Below are positions 15,598 through 23,990 of a stretch of DNA of 64,000 nucleotides, piece by piece; within the stretch, counting starts at the first letter, position 1; every line of letters begins with the position of its first letter. The notes under the pieces are model-generated. The model did no database searches. It was not told where the DNA came from and saw nothing but the letters and a program-made list of their open reading frames with translations. The translations under genes were made by a program, and so were the position numbers. The stretch is from an uncultured bacterium. Its GTDB lineage: Bacteria > Cyanobacteriota > Vampirovibrionia > Gastranaerophilales > Gastranaerophilaceae. The stretch is taken from the NCBI GenBank assembly GCA_902475545.1, contig CABRZP010000006.1, positions 1-64,000 on the forward strand. The letters are read 5' to 3'.

Positions 15598-15625
15598 AAA
15601 AATAAAAAGGGTCTTTAAACCCTTT
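15598..15625 (-). terminator. Element-borne terminator for tRNA-Lys
   Basis: AAAGGGT/ACCCTTT stem with a 6-nt loop, followed on the minus strand by TTATTTTT. It matches the host terminator at attL in stem but not in loop, so the element carries its own copy to keep the restored tRNA properly terminated. Confidence 0.7.
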
Positions 15626-15680
15626 ACTCATAAAAAATTGCGCTTGGCGCGATTCGAACGCGCGACCTATCCCTTAAAAG
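15617..15680. repeat. attR: 64-bp direct repeat, right end of the element
   Basis: Identical to 2127-2190. Here it forms the 3' part of an intact tRNA-Lys. Confidence 0.92.
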
Positions 15681-15711
15681 GGGAGTGCTCTACCTGCTGA
15701 GCTACAAGCGC
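15639..15711 (-). tRNA. tRNA-Lys (anticodon UUU)
   Basis: 73 nt on the minus strand. Acceptor stem GCGCTTG/CAAGCGC, D-arm GCTC...GAGC, anticodon loop CTTTTAA, T-arm GCGCG-TTCGAAT-CGCGC and discriminator A. CCA is not encoded. The anticodon stem has one C-U mismatch at its top pair. The 3' 42 nt come from the integrated element. Confidence 0.96.
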
Positions 15712-15761
15712 AAATTATCTATTCATATTTCCTTGGCTATCGACTTTCACCGTGTACATTT

Positions 15762-15790
15762 ATAGTAACTAAAACAAAATTAAATGTCAA
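15762..15790 (-). promoter_or_regulatory. Promoter of tRNA-Lys
   Basis: Minus strand TTGACA (15790-15785), 17-nt spacer, TACTAT (15767-15762). It lies on the chromosomal side, so the restored tRNA keeps its native promoter. Confidence 0.7.
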
Positions 15791-15801
15791 CCCTTTTTTT
15801 T

Positions 15802-15830
15802 ATAAAAAAGGTTCACTGTAGTGAACCTTT
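15802..15830 (-). terminator. Terminator of the XRE-like gene
   Basis: AAAGGTTCAC (15807-15816) pairs with GTGAACCTTT (15821-15830) and on the minus strand leads into a T-run. The stem begins at the stop codon itself. Confidence 0.8.
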
Positions 15831-16386
15831 ATGTATCAATATATTTGCGAGCACAATCAAACATTGCGTTTATTAGTGCAGCATTGTTATTTAAATTCAT
15901 GCCATTGGTTTCAAGAACTTGTTTTATTCGCTCTTCCCAAATATTATAAATATCATTTTTATCTAACTCCAGTATTTGACCAATCATTGAAAGTTCTTTG
16001 AAATCAATAGGAACAGGATATGCTCCTCTAAGCATGTCTACGATTTCAACACGTTTTTTTCTTGGAAATGCCTTTAGAAAATTTACTACACTCATTTTTT
16101 TGTCATGAAGCATGCTTTTTAATAATTCTATTGTTTCATCTTTCAAAATTGGTTCCTGAGGAATTTTATATTCCTCAAATTCTTCAGGTTCAATCTCCAT
16201 TACTACAGCAATTCGTTCCAAAGTTGTACTTCGTGTAGAAAATGGTATTGTTTCATCTATCAAGTTATATACATAAGAAAGAGTTACTCCTATCATTTCA
16301 GCAAAATCTTTTTTATGCAGTGAATTTTTTTCTAAAAAGTCGGCTACTTTTTGAGAACTTTTTTCTCCTGTTAATTCGTGTTTCAT
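15829..16386 (-). CDS. XRE-like helix-turn-helix protein
   Basis: 185 aa from ATG 16386, with AGGGT upstream; an ATG at 16401 would add five residues. Residues 8-75 fit a Cro/CI-type fold (VADFLEKNSLHKKDFAEMIG then VTLSYVYNLIDETIPFSTRS). The C-terminal 110 residues are helical (KAFPRKKRVEIVDMLRGAYP and a second helical bundle) and may sense or dimerise. It lies on the chromosomal side of the tRNA, divergent from pth. Target unknown. Confidence 0.7.
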   Translation of the reverse strand: MKHELTGEKSSQKVADFLEKNSLHKKDFAEMIGVTLSYVYNLIDETIPFSTRSTTLERIAVVMEIEPEEFEEYKIPQEPILKDETIELLKSMLHDKKMSVVNFLKAFPRKKRVEIVDMLRGAYPVPIDFKELSMIGQILELDKNDIYNIWEERIKQVLETNGMNLNNNAALINAMFDCARKYIDT

Positions 16387-16530
16387 AATTTTTACCCTCA
16401 TTTATTTGTTTTTAATTTATTTTTAATTTATCTTTTTGTTAAGCATAAACTTGCTATGCCATTATGGTAATATTTATTTGCGTTAAAATATAAATCATAA
16501 GTATTATTTGTATTAGAGGAAAACATTATT

Positions 16531-17088
16531 ATGAAATTAGTTGTCGGTTTGGGTAATATTGGTGATAAATATTGTTTTACAAGACATAATGTAGGTTTTA
16601 TGGTTGTAGATAAGTGGGCAATGCAAAATGAAGTATCTTTTAAAGAGGATAGAAAATTAAAATGCTTTTTAACAAAATTTAGAAGTGGCTTCAATGAAGT
16701 TATGTTGATTAAGCCTACAACCTTTATGAATTTGTCTGGTGATGCGGTTATTGCTGTAATGAATTATTATAAGATTGACGTTGAAGATATAATCATTGTT
16801 TATGATGATTTGTCGTTGGAGCTTGGTAAAATGAGATTTAGAGCAAATGGTTCAGATGGCGGGCATAATGGTATAAAATCTATTATTAAATCGGTAGGAA
16901 CATCAAATATTCCGCGTTTGAAGATAGGAATAGGACCACAGCCACCTATTCCGGCAGAAGCATTTGTGTTACAAAATTTTTATAAAGATCAACTGGAAAC
17001 ATTAAAACCTGTTTTGAAACAAGCAGTTTCAGGAATTGAATTTTACCTTGAAAACGGGATTCAGAAAGCTCAAAATGTATATAATTAG
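16531..17088 (+). CDS. pth: Peptidyl-tRNA hydrolase
   Basis: Releases peptides from peptidyl-tRNA that drops off ribosomes, recycling tRNA. 185 aa, the standard length. Opens MKLVVGLGNIGDKYCFTRHN with the conserved Asn at about 9 and catalytic His at 19; GF follows. The family motifs IKPTTFMNLSG, IIVYDDLSLELGKMR (Asp at about 92) and GSDGGHNGIKSI (substrate Asn) are intact. ATG 16531 has GAGG upstream. It is followed by a TPR gene that has its own promoter. Confidence 0.97.
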   Translation: MKLVVGLGNIGDKYCFTRHNVGFMVVDKWAMQNEVSFKEDRKLKCFLTKFRSGFNEVMLIKPTTFMNLSGDAVIAVMNYYKIDVEDIIIVYDDLSLELGKMRFRANGSDGGHNGIKSIIKSVGTSNIPRLKIGIGPQPPIPAEAFVLQNFYKDQLETLKPVLKQAVSGIEFYLENGIQKAQNVYN

Positions 17089-17090
17089 AA

Positions 17091-17119
17091 TTGTATAAAT
17101 TCGCATTTAATGATATAAT
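17091..17119 (+). promoter_or_regulatory. Promoter of the TPR gene
   Basis: TTGTAT (17091-17096), 17-nt spacer, TATAAT (17114-17119). Gives a leader of about 30 nt ending in AAGGAGTGAG before ATG 17157. Confidence 0.7.
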
Positions 17120-17156
17120 ACGGTTGAATATAATGTATTAAAGGAGTGAGACGCAA

Positions 17157-18566
17157 ATGAGTTTACAATTAGCGGAACAATTTGAAGCAAACGAACAGTA
17201 CGAAGATGCTTTTCGTGAATATAAAAAAGAATATGAGCATAATCTGGATGATTTAGGGATTCTTGAAAGATTAGGACATTTGTCTTTAATTTTGGAAAAA
17301 CCTGAAGAGGCTGCATATTATTATCATGAAATATTGAAAAGAGACTTAAAAAATCCGCTTGCGTATGAACAGTTGATGTCTATTTATGAAAATACAGATA
17401 AGTATAAATACTATATTTATAGAGGCAATAAAAATTCTCTGGAAGGTAAGCTTGATTTTGCAATTAATGATTTTAAAAAGGCTTTATCTGTTTCTGATGA
17501 AGAAACCCAAATTATTATGACTCGTCTAACTCTTGCTAATTTATACCGTCAAACAGGAAATAATTTAAAAGCAATTGATGAATTTAATGTTATTCTGGAA
17601 TATGACAATTTACATGAAGAAATTTTCTTGCAATTAGCAGATATTTATCTTCTTGATGATGCGTATTCAAGTGCAATTGATGCCCTTTTGAGAGGAAAGC
17701 AAAAAGGCTTTGACACAGATAGAATAAATGAAGGTTTAGCTTCCGTATATTTAAAAAGCGGGGATGCCAAAAAAGCAATTGAATATACAAAGGATGAGCT
17801 ACTTAAAATACAATGTATGCTTGAGCTTGGGCAAGTTGAAGAAGCTTATGAAAAGTTAAATAATTTGCCTGATGAATATAAAAAATTGCCACGTTATTAT
17901 ACTTTGCAGGCTCAGTATTACTATTCTTCAAAAGATTTTGATAAGGCTCTTGGTTGTATTGATGAATACGACAAAGTTTCACCAAATTCTCCGCTTACTT
18001 ATCAGATGAGAGCTCTTGTTTATGATGAAAATGGAGATGAATATAATGCCCATTTGAATTGGGGTAAATATAATATTGTCAGAAAAAATATTGATATTGC
18101 AATAAATGAACTTTTAAATGCTGTTCAAATAAAAGATGATGATATTGATTTGTTATTTACTTTAGCTGCTCTGTTAACTGATAATGGAGAAACCAACCAT
18201 GCTGCTGAATATTATGAAAAAATTATTAAATTAGAGCCTCAAAATAAAGAAGCACTAAAAAAACTTGCAGCATTCCGTGAAGGTATCGGGGATTATAAAA
18301 TGCAGGCTGAATATTTAGAAAAAATTGTAGAAGCTGATTCTAAAGATTTGGAAACTGTAAAAACATTGGCACGAGCTTATGAACGAATTAAAGCTAACAA
18401 AAAAGCTATCGAAGCTTATACAAAATATTTAGAACTTGTTAAAGATCCTGTTGATTATCAAATGGCAAAGAGCAGACTTGATAAATTGGAAAATCTTGGA
18501 GCCGGTGATGCTGAAGAATCTGTCGGTTTGTTAGATAAAATTATGAGTCTTTTTAATAAAGGCTAA
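17157..18566 (+). CDS. Tetratricopeptide-repeat protein
   Basis: 469 aa with TPR units across almost the whole length, for example LERLGHLSLILEKPEEAAYY, TRLTLANLYRQTGNNLKAID and LFTLAALLTDNGETNHAAEY, each showing the alternating small and aromatic residues of the repeat. No signal peptide or membrane segment, so probably a cytosolic scaffold. The last 25 residues (LDKIMSLFNKG) lie outside the repeats. The partner is unknown. Flanked by a good promoter and a strong terminator, it is a single-gene unit. Confidence 0.85.
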   Translation: MSLQLAEQFEANEQYEDAFREYKKEYEHNLDDLGILERLGHLSLILEKPEEAAYYYHEILKRDLKNPLAYEQLMSIYENTDKYKYYIYRGNKNSLEGKLDFAINDFKKALSVSDEETQIIMTRLTLANLYRQTGNNLKAIDEFNVILEYDNLHEEIFLQLADIYLLDDAYSSAIDALLRGKQKGFDTDRINEGLASVYLKSGDAKKAIEYTKDELLKIQCMLELGQVEEAYEKLNNLPDEYKKLPRYYTLQAQYYYSSKDFDKALGCIDEYDKVSPNSPLTYQMRALVYDENGDEYNAHLNWGKYNIVRKNIDIAINELLNAVQIKDDDIDLLFTLAALLTDNGETNHAAEYYEKIIKLEPQNKEALKKLAAFREGIGDYKMQAEYLEKIVEADSKDLETVKTLARAYERIKANKKAIEAYTKYLELVKDPVDYQMAKSRLDKLENLGAGDAEESVGLLDKIMSLFNKG

Positions 18567-18597
18567 TATTAAGTTAACTTTTATCACATTTTTATTG

Positions 18598-18625
18598 AAA
18601 AAGAAGCCTATACGGCTTCTTTTTT
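18598..18625 (+). terminator. Terminator of the TPR gene
   Basis: AAGAAGCC (18601-18608) pairs with GGCTTCTT (18614-18621) around TATAC, followed by T-rich sequence. Confidence 0.9.
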
Positions 18626-18658
18626 GTATAATTAAATAGTGAACAGTAGAGGGTTAGT

Positions 18659-19942
18659 ATGAGTAGATTTATAGGAATTTTGGGAATTGTTTTTATTCTG
18701 GGGATAGCTTATTTGATGTCAAATAATCGAAAAGCTATTAATTATAAAACAATAGGAATGGGATTCCTTCTGCAAATATTGCTTGCTGTTTTTATATTTA
18801 AAGTTCCGTTTGGTCAAAAATTATTTATGGCAATTGGCTTGTTTATTCAAAAACTGCTTGTTTTTGCTAAACATGGTGGTGAATTTGTTTTTGGTGGCTT
18901 GATGAGTGCTAAGTTTACTGAAATATTTACTGCCGGCGGTTCAATTTTTGCTTTACAGCTTATATGTTCAATGGTATTTATGATGATTTTAGTAAATCTA
19001 TTGTACTATTTTGGTATAATGCAAAGGGTTGTTGCTGTTTTGGGCCGTGGAATGAATAAACTCCTTGATGTTAGTGGAGCTGAAGCTTTATCAAATGTGG
19101 CAAGTTCCTTTGTTGGTCAGGTTGTTGCACAAATTATGATAAAACCTTACCTTGCCAATTTGACTCGTTCAGAATTATTAGCTTCCATGTCCGGTAGTAT
19201 GGCTTGTATTTCCGGTTCTATAATGCCAATTTATATTGCTATGGGTATACCTGCAGAATATATTCTTGCATCTTCAATTATGGCTGCTCCAGGGGCTCTT
19301 GTAATTTCAAAAATTGTTTACCCTGAAACAAATGTTCCGGAAACAAGTAAAGATTTTAAATTGTCAGTTAGTAAAAGACATAGAACTCATGCTAATATAT
19401 TTGATGCGATATCTTCAGGAGCTTCTGAAGGTATGAAAGTTGCTATAAATGTTGTGGCTATGATTTTAGCTCTTGTTGCTTTAGTCTCAATGATAGATTG
19501 GGTTCTTGCCGGTATTGGTACTCTTATTGTTAAATATTTACATTTTAATTTACTTTCAATCGGGATGGATTTAACTCAACTGTCAATGAAAATGATTTTA
19601 GGTAAAATATTTGCTTTATTTGCACTTTTAATGGGTGTACCTCTGAAGGAAGCGACAACTGTCGGCGGTTTGATGGGAACAAAACTCGTTCTGAATGAAA
19701 TGGTTGCATATTTGGATTTAACTAATCCTGCAATGCATTTGTCGCCGAAGAGTTTCTTGATTGCAAGTTTTGCGTTATGTAGTTTCGGAAACTTTGGTTC
19801 TATAGCGATATTGCTTGGTGGTATTGGAGAATTAGCTCCTAATCAGAAGAAAAATTTAGCAAGATTAGGCTTAAGATCTTTAATTTGTGGTACCTTAACT
19901 TGTTATATGTCTGCTGCAATTGTTGGAATTTTATTTAATTAG
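18659..19942 (+). CDS. Concentrative nucleoside transporter (NupC family)
   Basis: 427 aa, polytopic inner-membrane protein of about ten helices. The N-terminus gives the opening helices; the core has the CNT signatures GVPLKEATTVGGLMGTKLVL NEM and SGSMACISGSIMPIYIAMG, and the later GNFGSIAILLGGIGELAPNQ segment. Family members import nucleosides with Na+ or H+. GAGGG precedes ATG 18659. Single gene with a TATAAT upstream; substrate specificity cannot be read from the sequence. Confidence 0.92.
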   Translation: MSRFIGILGIVFILGIAYLMSNNRKAINYKTIGMGFLLQILLAVFIFKVPFGQKLFMAIGLFIQKLLVFAKHGGEFVFGGLMSAKFTEIFTAGGSIFALQLICSMVFMMILVNLLYYFGIMQRVVAVLGRGMNKLLDVSGAEALSNVASSFVGQVVAQIMIKPYLANLTRSELLASMSGSMACISGSIMPIYIAMGIPAEYILASSIMAAPGALVISKIVYPETNVPETSKDFKLSVSKRHRTHANIFDAISSGASEGMKVAINVVAMILALVALVSMIDWVLAGIGTLIVKYLHFNLLSIGMDLTQLSMKMILGKIFALFALLMGVPLKEATTVGGLMGTKLVLNEMVAYLDLTNPAMHLSPKSFLIASFALCSFGNFGSIAILLGGIGELAPNQKKNLARLGLRSLICGTLTCYMSAAIVGILFN

Positions 19943-19960
19943 TTAATTTAGGTTAACTTT

Positions 19961-19988
19961 TTGCAATACAGGTAATTGATGTTATAAT
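19961..19988 (+). promoter_or_regulatory. ribF promoter giving an apparently leaderless mRNA
   Basis: TTGCAA (19961-19966), 16-nt spacer, TATAAT (19983-19988). The ATG at 19995 is 6 nt past the -10 box, where transcription should begin, and no Shine-Dalgarno is present. Confidence 0.65.
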
Positions 19989-19994
19989 TTACCT

Positions 19995-20891
19995 ATGGAA
20001 GTAGTAAGAGAACTTAAGGAAATTCCAAATTTATCTTTGGCATTAGGTTTTTTTGATGGCATACATCTTGGACATCAATCTGTTATAAAGTGTGCTGTTG
20101 ATTTTGCTACTGAGGTTGGGTGTAAGTCTGCGGTAGTATCTTTTAAAGAGCATCCGTATTGTTATTTTAAAGGTGTACCGCCAAAGTATATTTTGACTTT
20201 ACAAGATAAATATAAATATATTGAAGAATTGGGTGTTGATTATCTTATAGAACTGGATTTTTCGACCGTATGTCATTTACATCCTGAAGAATATTTATCT
20301 GATGTATTGGTTAAATACTTTTCACCAAAGGCTATTTCAACCGGTTTTAATCATAAATTTGGGGTTGATAAATCCGGTAATGTTCAATTTCTTTCAGATA
20401 AACAGAACAAGTTTGATTATTTTTATTTTGCAACTCCGCCTCAATCTATTTATGGAGATACTATTAGTAGTACAAGTATAAGAAAATATCTCAGAGAAGG
20501 TGATATTTTCTTAGCAAATTCAATGCTTGGACGCAAATTCTGCGTTAGTGGTACTGTAATTAAGGGTAAAGAGCTTGGGGCAAAAATAGGTTTTCCTACT
20601 GCTAATATTATTTATCCAAAAGAAGTTGTTGAGCTTCCTTTTGGTGTGTATAATGTTGAAGTTGAATTGGATAACGGTGAAACTTATAGAGGTCTTGCAA
20701 ATTTCGGAGTTGCTCCGACCATTTCAGAGTCCGGAAATTGCGTTTTAGAAACTTATTTATTGAATTATCATGGAAATTTGTATGGTAAAAATATAAGAGT
20801 CTTTTTCTCAAAAATGTTAAGACCTGAAATTAAATTTTCTAGTGTTGAAGAATTAAAAACTCAAATTAATATTGATCTTCAATCATTATAA
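19995..20891 (+). CDS. ribF: Bifunctional riboflavin kinase/FMN adenylyltransferase
   Basis: Makes FMN from riboflavin and then FAD. 298 aa. The N-terminal adenylyltransferase domain has the nucleotidyl-transfer motif LGFFDGIHLGHQSVI at about 17-31 (HxGH-type) and SSTSIRKYLREGD near residue 160. The C-terminal flavokinase domain begins GTVIKGKELGAKIGFPTANI (PTAN motif) and continues GLANFGVAPTISE and VLETYLLNYHGNLYG. All standard residues are visible. Start ATG 19995 lacks a Shine-Dalgarno and is probably leaderless. It converges with fabI on a shared terminator. Confidence 0.96.
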   Translation: MEVVRELKEIPNLSLALGFFDGIHLGHQSVIKCAVDFATEVGCKSAVVSFKEHPYCYFKGVPPKYILTLQDKYKYIEELGVDYLIELDFSTVCHLHPEEYLSDVLVKYFSPKAISTGFNHKFGVDKSGNVQFLSDKQNKFDYFYFATPPQSIYGDTISSTSIRKYLREGDIFLANSMLGRKFCVSGTVIKGKELGAKIGFPTANIIYPKEVVELPFGVYNVEVELDNGETYRGLANFGVAPTISESGNCVLETYLLNYHGNLYGKNIRVFFSKMLRPEIKFSSVEELKTQINIDLQSL

Positions 20892-20904
20892 TTATTATGT
20901 TAAA

Positions 20905-20941
20905 AAAATCATCTATGAGGAAATACTCATAGATGATTTTT
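20905..20941. terminator. Bidirectional terminator between ribF and fabI
   Basis: AAAATCATCTATGAG (20905-20919) is the exact complement of 20926-20940, with A- and T-runs on both sides and a 6-nt loop. Confidence 0.9.
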
Positions 20942-20962
20942 AGTGTATGTTTTATTGCTTGA

Positions 20963-21772
20963 TTATAATTCAATGTTTTCAGCTAAGATATCCATTTCTT
21001 CAGCTGAACCATAAGCTGAACGGCATCCGCAGTCAACATAAATAACTTCACCAGTTGTACCTGTAGAAAGGTCAGAAGCTAGATATAAACCAGCTTTACC
21101 AACTTCTTCCAATGCAACGTTACGTCCAAGAGGAGATCTTGCAACAGCGGCTTTAAGCATTTTAGAAAATCCGCTGATACCCATAGATGCCAATGTTTTA
21201 ACAGGACCTGCTGAAATACAGTTAACTCTGATACCTTTTTTACCAAGGTCAACAGCTAAGAATCTCATAGAAGATTCTAATGCAGCTTTAGCAACACCCA
21301 TTACGTTGTAGCTTGGAACAGAAAGAATAGAACCAAGGTAAGTAAGAGCAAAAATTGAACCGCCTTCGTTCATAATAGGTTCAGCATGACGAGCAATTGT
21401 AACAAGTGAATATGCACTTACTCCTAATGCTGTATCCCAACCGTCTTTAGAAGTTTCAATAAATCTGCCCATTAAATCTTCTTTTTTAGCAAATGCTACT
21501 GCGTGTACTACAAAGTCAATTTTACCGTAAACTTTTTCGCATTCTTCAAATACTGCTTTAACTTCATCTTCTTTAGTTACATCGCAGCTCATAATAATTT
21601 TAGCACCCATGCTTTCAGCGATAGGTTTTACACGTTTTTCCATAGCTTCACCAGCATAAGTAAATGCAATATCTGCACCAGCATCGTGAAGTTGTTTAGC
21701 TATACCGTATGCAATACCGTGAGTATTTGAAACTCCAAATATTACACCTTTTTTACCCTTCATTAAATCCAT
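20963..21772 (-). CDS. fabI: Enoyl-[acyl-carrier-protein] reductase (NADH)
   Basis: Last reductive step of each fatty-acid elongation cycle. 269 aa from ATG 21772, chosen because GGGAG lies upstream; a longer frame to 21811 has no ribosome site. Rossmann fold opening GKKGVIFGVSNTHGIAYGIA in the FabI style, SCDVTKEDEVKAVF, then the catalytic Tyr-x6-Lys in YNVMGVAKAALE (about 155-162) with the preceding Tyr in ALTYLGS. The cofactor region NCISAGPVKTLAS follows. This is the target family of triclosan and isoniazid-like inhibitors. Single gene with its own promoter. Confidence 0.96.
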   Translation of the reverse strand: MDLMKGKKGVIFGVSNTHGIAYGIAKQLHDAGADIAFTYAGEAMEKRVKPIAESMGAKIIMSCDVTKEDEVKAVFEECEKVYGKIDFVVHAVAFAKKEDLMGRFIETSKDGWDTALGVSAYSLVTIARHAEPIMNEGGSIFALTYLGSILSVPSYNVMGVAKAALESSMRFLAVDLGKKGIRVNCISAGPVKTLASMGISGFSKMLKAAVARSPLGRNVALEEVGKAGLYLASDLSTGTTGEVIYVDCGCRSAYGSAEEMDILAENIEL

Positions 21773-21813
21773 TTTAATTTTCTCCCTAATTTTCTTATAA
21801 AAACTACTCAATT

Positions 21814-21842
21814 ATATTAGCAAAAATATGGAATGAACGCAA
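21814..21842 (-). promoter_or_regulatory. Promoter of fabI
   Basis: Minus strand TTGCGT (21842-21837), 17-nt spacer, TAATAT (21819-21814). Confidence 0.55.
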
Positions 21843-21963
21843 ATATGTGAACTTTATTTCTGTTATGTAAACAATTGTAAACAATTCCTAAAGTGCTGAA
21901 ATTAGGCAATTTTAAAAGTTTTTATATAAGTAAGAGAGTATTTAATTTCGGAGAGCTGAATAA

Positions 21964-23727
21964 GTGAGCATTAATGGCGTAAATCAGAATACAGATATTC
22001 AAAAGCTGCTTAAGCTTATGAAAGCTAATGGTGCCCAAAAGGGTGCTAAAGCTCAACAAGCTAAAGCTCCTGGAATGTCTATGGAAGATTCCATTTTCTC
22101 CGTTAATAAAGATGCTAACACAATTAGTTCATTTACTAATTCTGTTAAATCTAGAGGTGTAAAAAATTCTAATCCTCAACTTTCAATCAATACAATGAAA
22201 TCAGTTTCAAGTATGTCAGCTACACAAAAGAAATCTGGAGCTGAAAAAACTGAAGCTACTCAAGGTCAAAAAGATGACAAACAAAAAGTTGATATTGGAA
22301 ATTATGATTTTGATAACTTAACTCAAGTTTCTACTTCTGAATTACAAGAATTAAAGTCAGAATTGAAAGAATTAAAAAATTCAGATGTTCCTATATTCTT
22401 AAAAAATGGTATTTCTAAAAAATTAAGCAAAGTAGATGCTGAAATTGATAAAAGATCTTCTAATTTTGAAGAAATAAAAGACGAACAAAAAACAGAACAA
22501 AAAGAAAAAGAAAGCAAAGCTTCTGAATCAGATTCTAAAGCTGCAGCTACAGAATCAAAGGCTGCAACAAAACAAACAGAACAAGGCACTCAAAAGATGA
22601 ATGAATCTTCTGCTGAGATGAAATCTTTAGATTCTAAAATGAAATCTGATGAAAAGAAAATGAACAAGACCATGCAAAAAGGTCAAAAAGAAATCAGATC
22701 AAATCAAAAGAAAATGGAAAAAGAATCTGCTCGAATTCAAAAAGAAGCAAAACAAATGGAAGCTATTAATGCTGAAATCGAGCAACTTAGTTCTAAAGCA
22801 AATGAAGAAGGTACTTCAGCTTCTGAAAAACAAGATATTCAAGGTCAAATTGAATCTAAGACTGCTGCAACAAATGCAATAAAAGTTACTATTGGTAAAA
22901 GTAACGTTACATTAAAAAAATTACAAACTACATCAAATAGAAGTACAAGAGTTTTAGCAAGAACAGCTAAAAGATTTTCATCAGTGCAAGCTCAAAATGT
23001 AAAAAATATTCAAGCAAATCAGCAAGAATCAAATAAAGTATTAGATATTGCAAATAAAGCTGATGAAATTGCAGGATATACTGTTACCGCAGGTCAAATA
23101 ACTGAATGGGTTGGTCGTGGTATGCAATTATATCTTCCTACAGCTGCAGCTGGTCGTGTTGTAGAAACTGTTGGTACTACAGTTCAAACAGTTGGAAATT
23201 ATGGTAAATGTGCTGCTAACTTAACAAAAACAGCTGTGTATGCAGCTCAAGGTAATATTGCAGGTGCTTTAACTTCAGCTGGTGCTGCAGTAATGTCTGG
23301 AGCTTCTGCTATTCAAGGTACTAAAGAGTTGCAACAAACATTTAAAGGTGCTGCTAAAGCTGCAGAAAATACTGCAAAAGCTGGTACTGAAGCTCTTAAA
23401 GAGGGAGCCAAAGAAGGTGTTAAAGAAGGAGCTAAAGAGGGTGTTAAAGAAGGCGTTCAAGAAGGAGCTAAAGATGTTGCTAAAGATATGTCTAAAATGG
23501 GCTTAAAAGATCAATTAAAGCAAGGTGGAAAAGCTATTGCTGATAATATGAAAGAGAGAATGAAAGAAAAATTTAAAGATTTACCAACTGCTTTAATGTC
23601 TGTTGGTGGAACTTTACAACAAGCTGGTGCAATGATTGGTCAAAATAATCAAAATGGAGCTCAACCAACTCAAACTACAATAAGACGAACCGGTCCAATG
23701 CATGCTCAAAGAAGAAGACTTAGATAG
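21964..23727 (+). CDS. Large coiled-coil protein with hydrophobic Gly/Ala region, unknown function
   Basis: 587 aa from GTG 21964 (GGAGAG upstream). No signal peptide. Residues 1-150 are Ser/Gln/Lys rich; 150-310 are charged coiled coil (Glu/Lys/Gln/Ala heptads); 360-455 are small-residue, partly hydrophobic (YTVTAGQITEWVGRGMQLYL, and AAQGNIAGALTSAGAAVMSG); 470-510 hold imperfect KEGAKEGV repeats; the tail is basic (MHAQRRRLR). This order loosely recalls coiled-coil translocators of the YopB/SipB type or phage tape-measure-like proteins, but I see no decisive motif and no secretion genes nearby. Codon use is like its neighbours. Confidence 0.7.
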   Translation: MSINGVNQNTDIQKLLKLMKANGAQKGAKAQQAKAPGMSMEDSIFSVNKDANTISSFTNSVKSRGVKNSNPQLSINTMKSVSSMSATQKKSGAEKTEATQGQKDDKQKVDIGNYDFDNLTQVSTSELQELKSELKELKNSDVPIFLKNGISKKLSKVDAEIDKRSSNFEEIKDEQKTEQKEKESKASESDSKAAATESKAATKQTEQGTQKMNESSAEMKSLDSKMKSDEKKMNKTMQKGQKEIRSNQKKMEKESARIQKEAKQMEAINAEIEQLSSKANEEGTSASEKQDIQGQIESKTAATNAIKVTIGKSNVTLKKLQTTSNRSTRVLARTAKRFSSVQAQNVKNIQANQQESNKVLDIANKADEIAGYTVTAGQITEWVGRGMQLYLPTAAAGRVVETVGTTVQTVGNYGKCAANLTKTAVYAAQGNIAGALTSAGAAVMSGASAIQGTKELQQTFKGAAKAAENTAKAGTEALKEGAKEGVKEGAKEGVKEGVQEGAKDVAKDMSKMGLKDQLKQGGKAIADNMKERMKEKFKDLPTALMSVGGTLQQAGAMIGQNNQNGAQPTQTTIRRTGPMHAQRRRLR

Positions 23728-23752
23728 TAAGTATGTTAAATATAACAACTAG

Positions 23753-23780
23753 GGATAGAATATAATTTCTATCCTTTTTT
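23753..23780 (+). terminator. Terminator of the coiled-coil gene
   Basis: GGATAGAA (23753-23760) pairs with TTCTATCC (23767-23774), followed by T6. The next 210 nt to 23990 are AT-rich with no feature I can support. Confidence 0.85.
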
Positions 23781-23990
23781 GTGGTTAAATAAATGTTTAA
23801 AGTGTTTGTTAAATTTATTTTGTTTTTTATAAATTAGATTTCAATATGAATTCATAATAACAGTTGAGAAAGTCTATTAATTATTTAGTATTTCTGTATT
23901 ATGTGTCATATTCATTACTAATGTATCCTAATAAGTATTTTATTGTCATATGATTGTAATGTTATTCTGCAGGATATATAAGTTTACGTG

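Larger units (their letters stand above)
2127..15680. mobile_element. tRNA-Lys-integrated genomic element of about 13.5 kb with defence cargo
   Basis: Bounded by 64-bp identical direct repeats (2127-2190 and 15617-15680) that contain the 3' 42 nt of a tRNA-Lys. A tyrosine integrase sits next to the right end and points toward it, and an excisionase-like gene lies nearby. The right junction restores an intact tRNA, the left junction holds only the 3' fragment, so the element supplied a replacement 3' end on entry. Cargo includes nuclease, toxin-antitoxin, ABC-3C and retron-type genes. A winged-helix replication-like protein and a resolvase suggest a plasmid-like ancestry. No relaxase or type IV secretion gene is visible, so it is at most mobilisable. 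Confidence 0.9.

Noticed and set aside
15506..15700. 64-codon plus-strand open frame after the integrase
   Set aside because: It runs through the att repeat and antisense tRNA-Lys, so it is not a gene.
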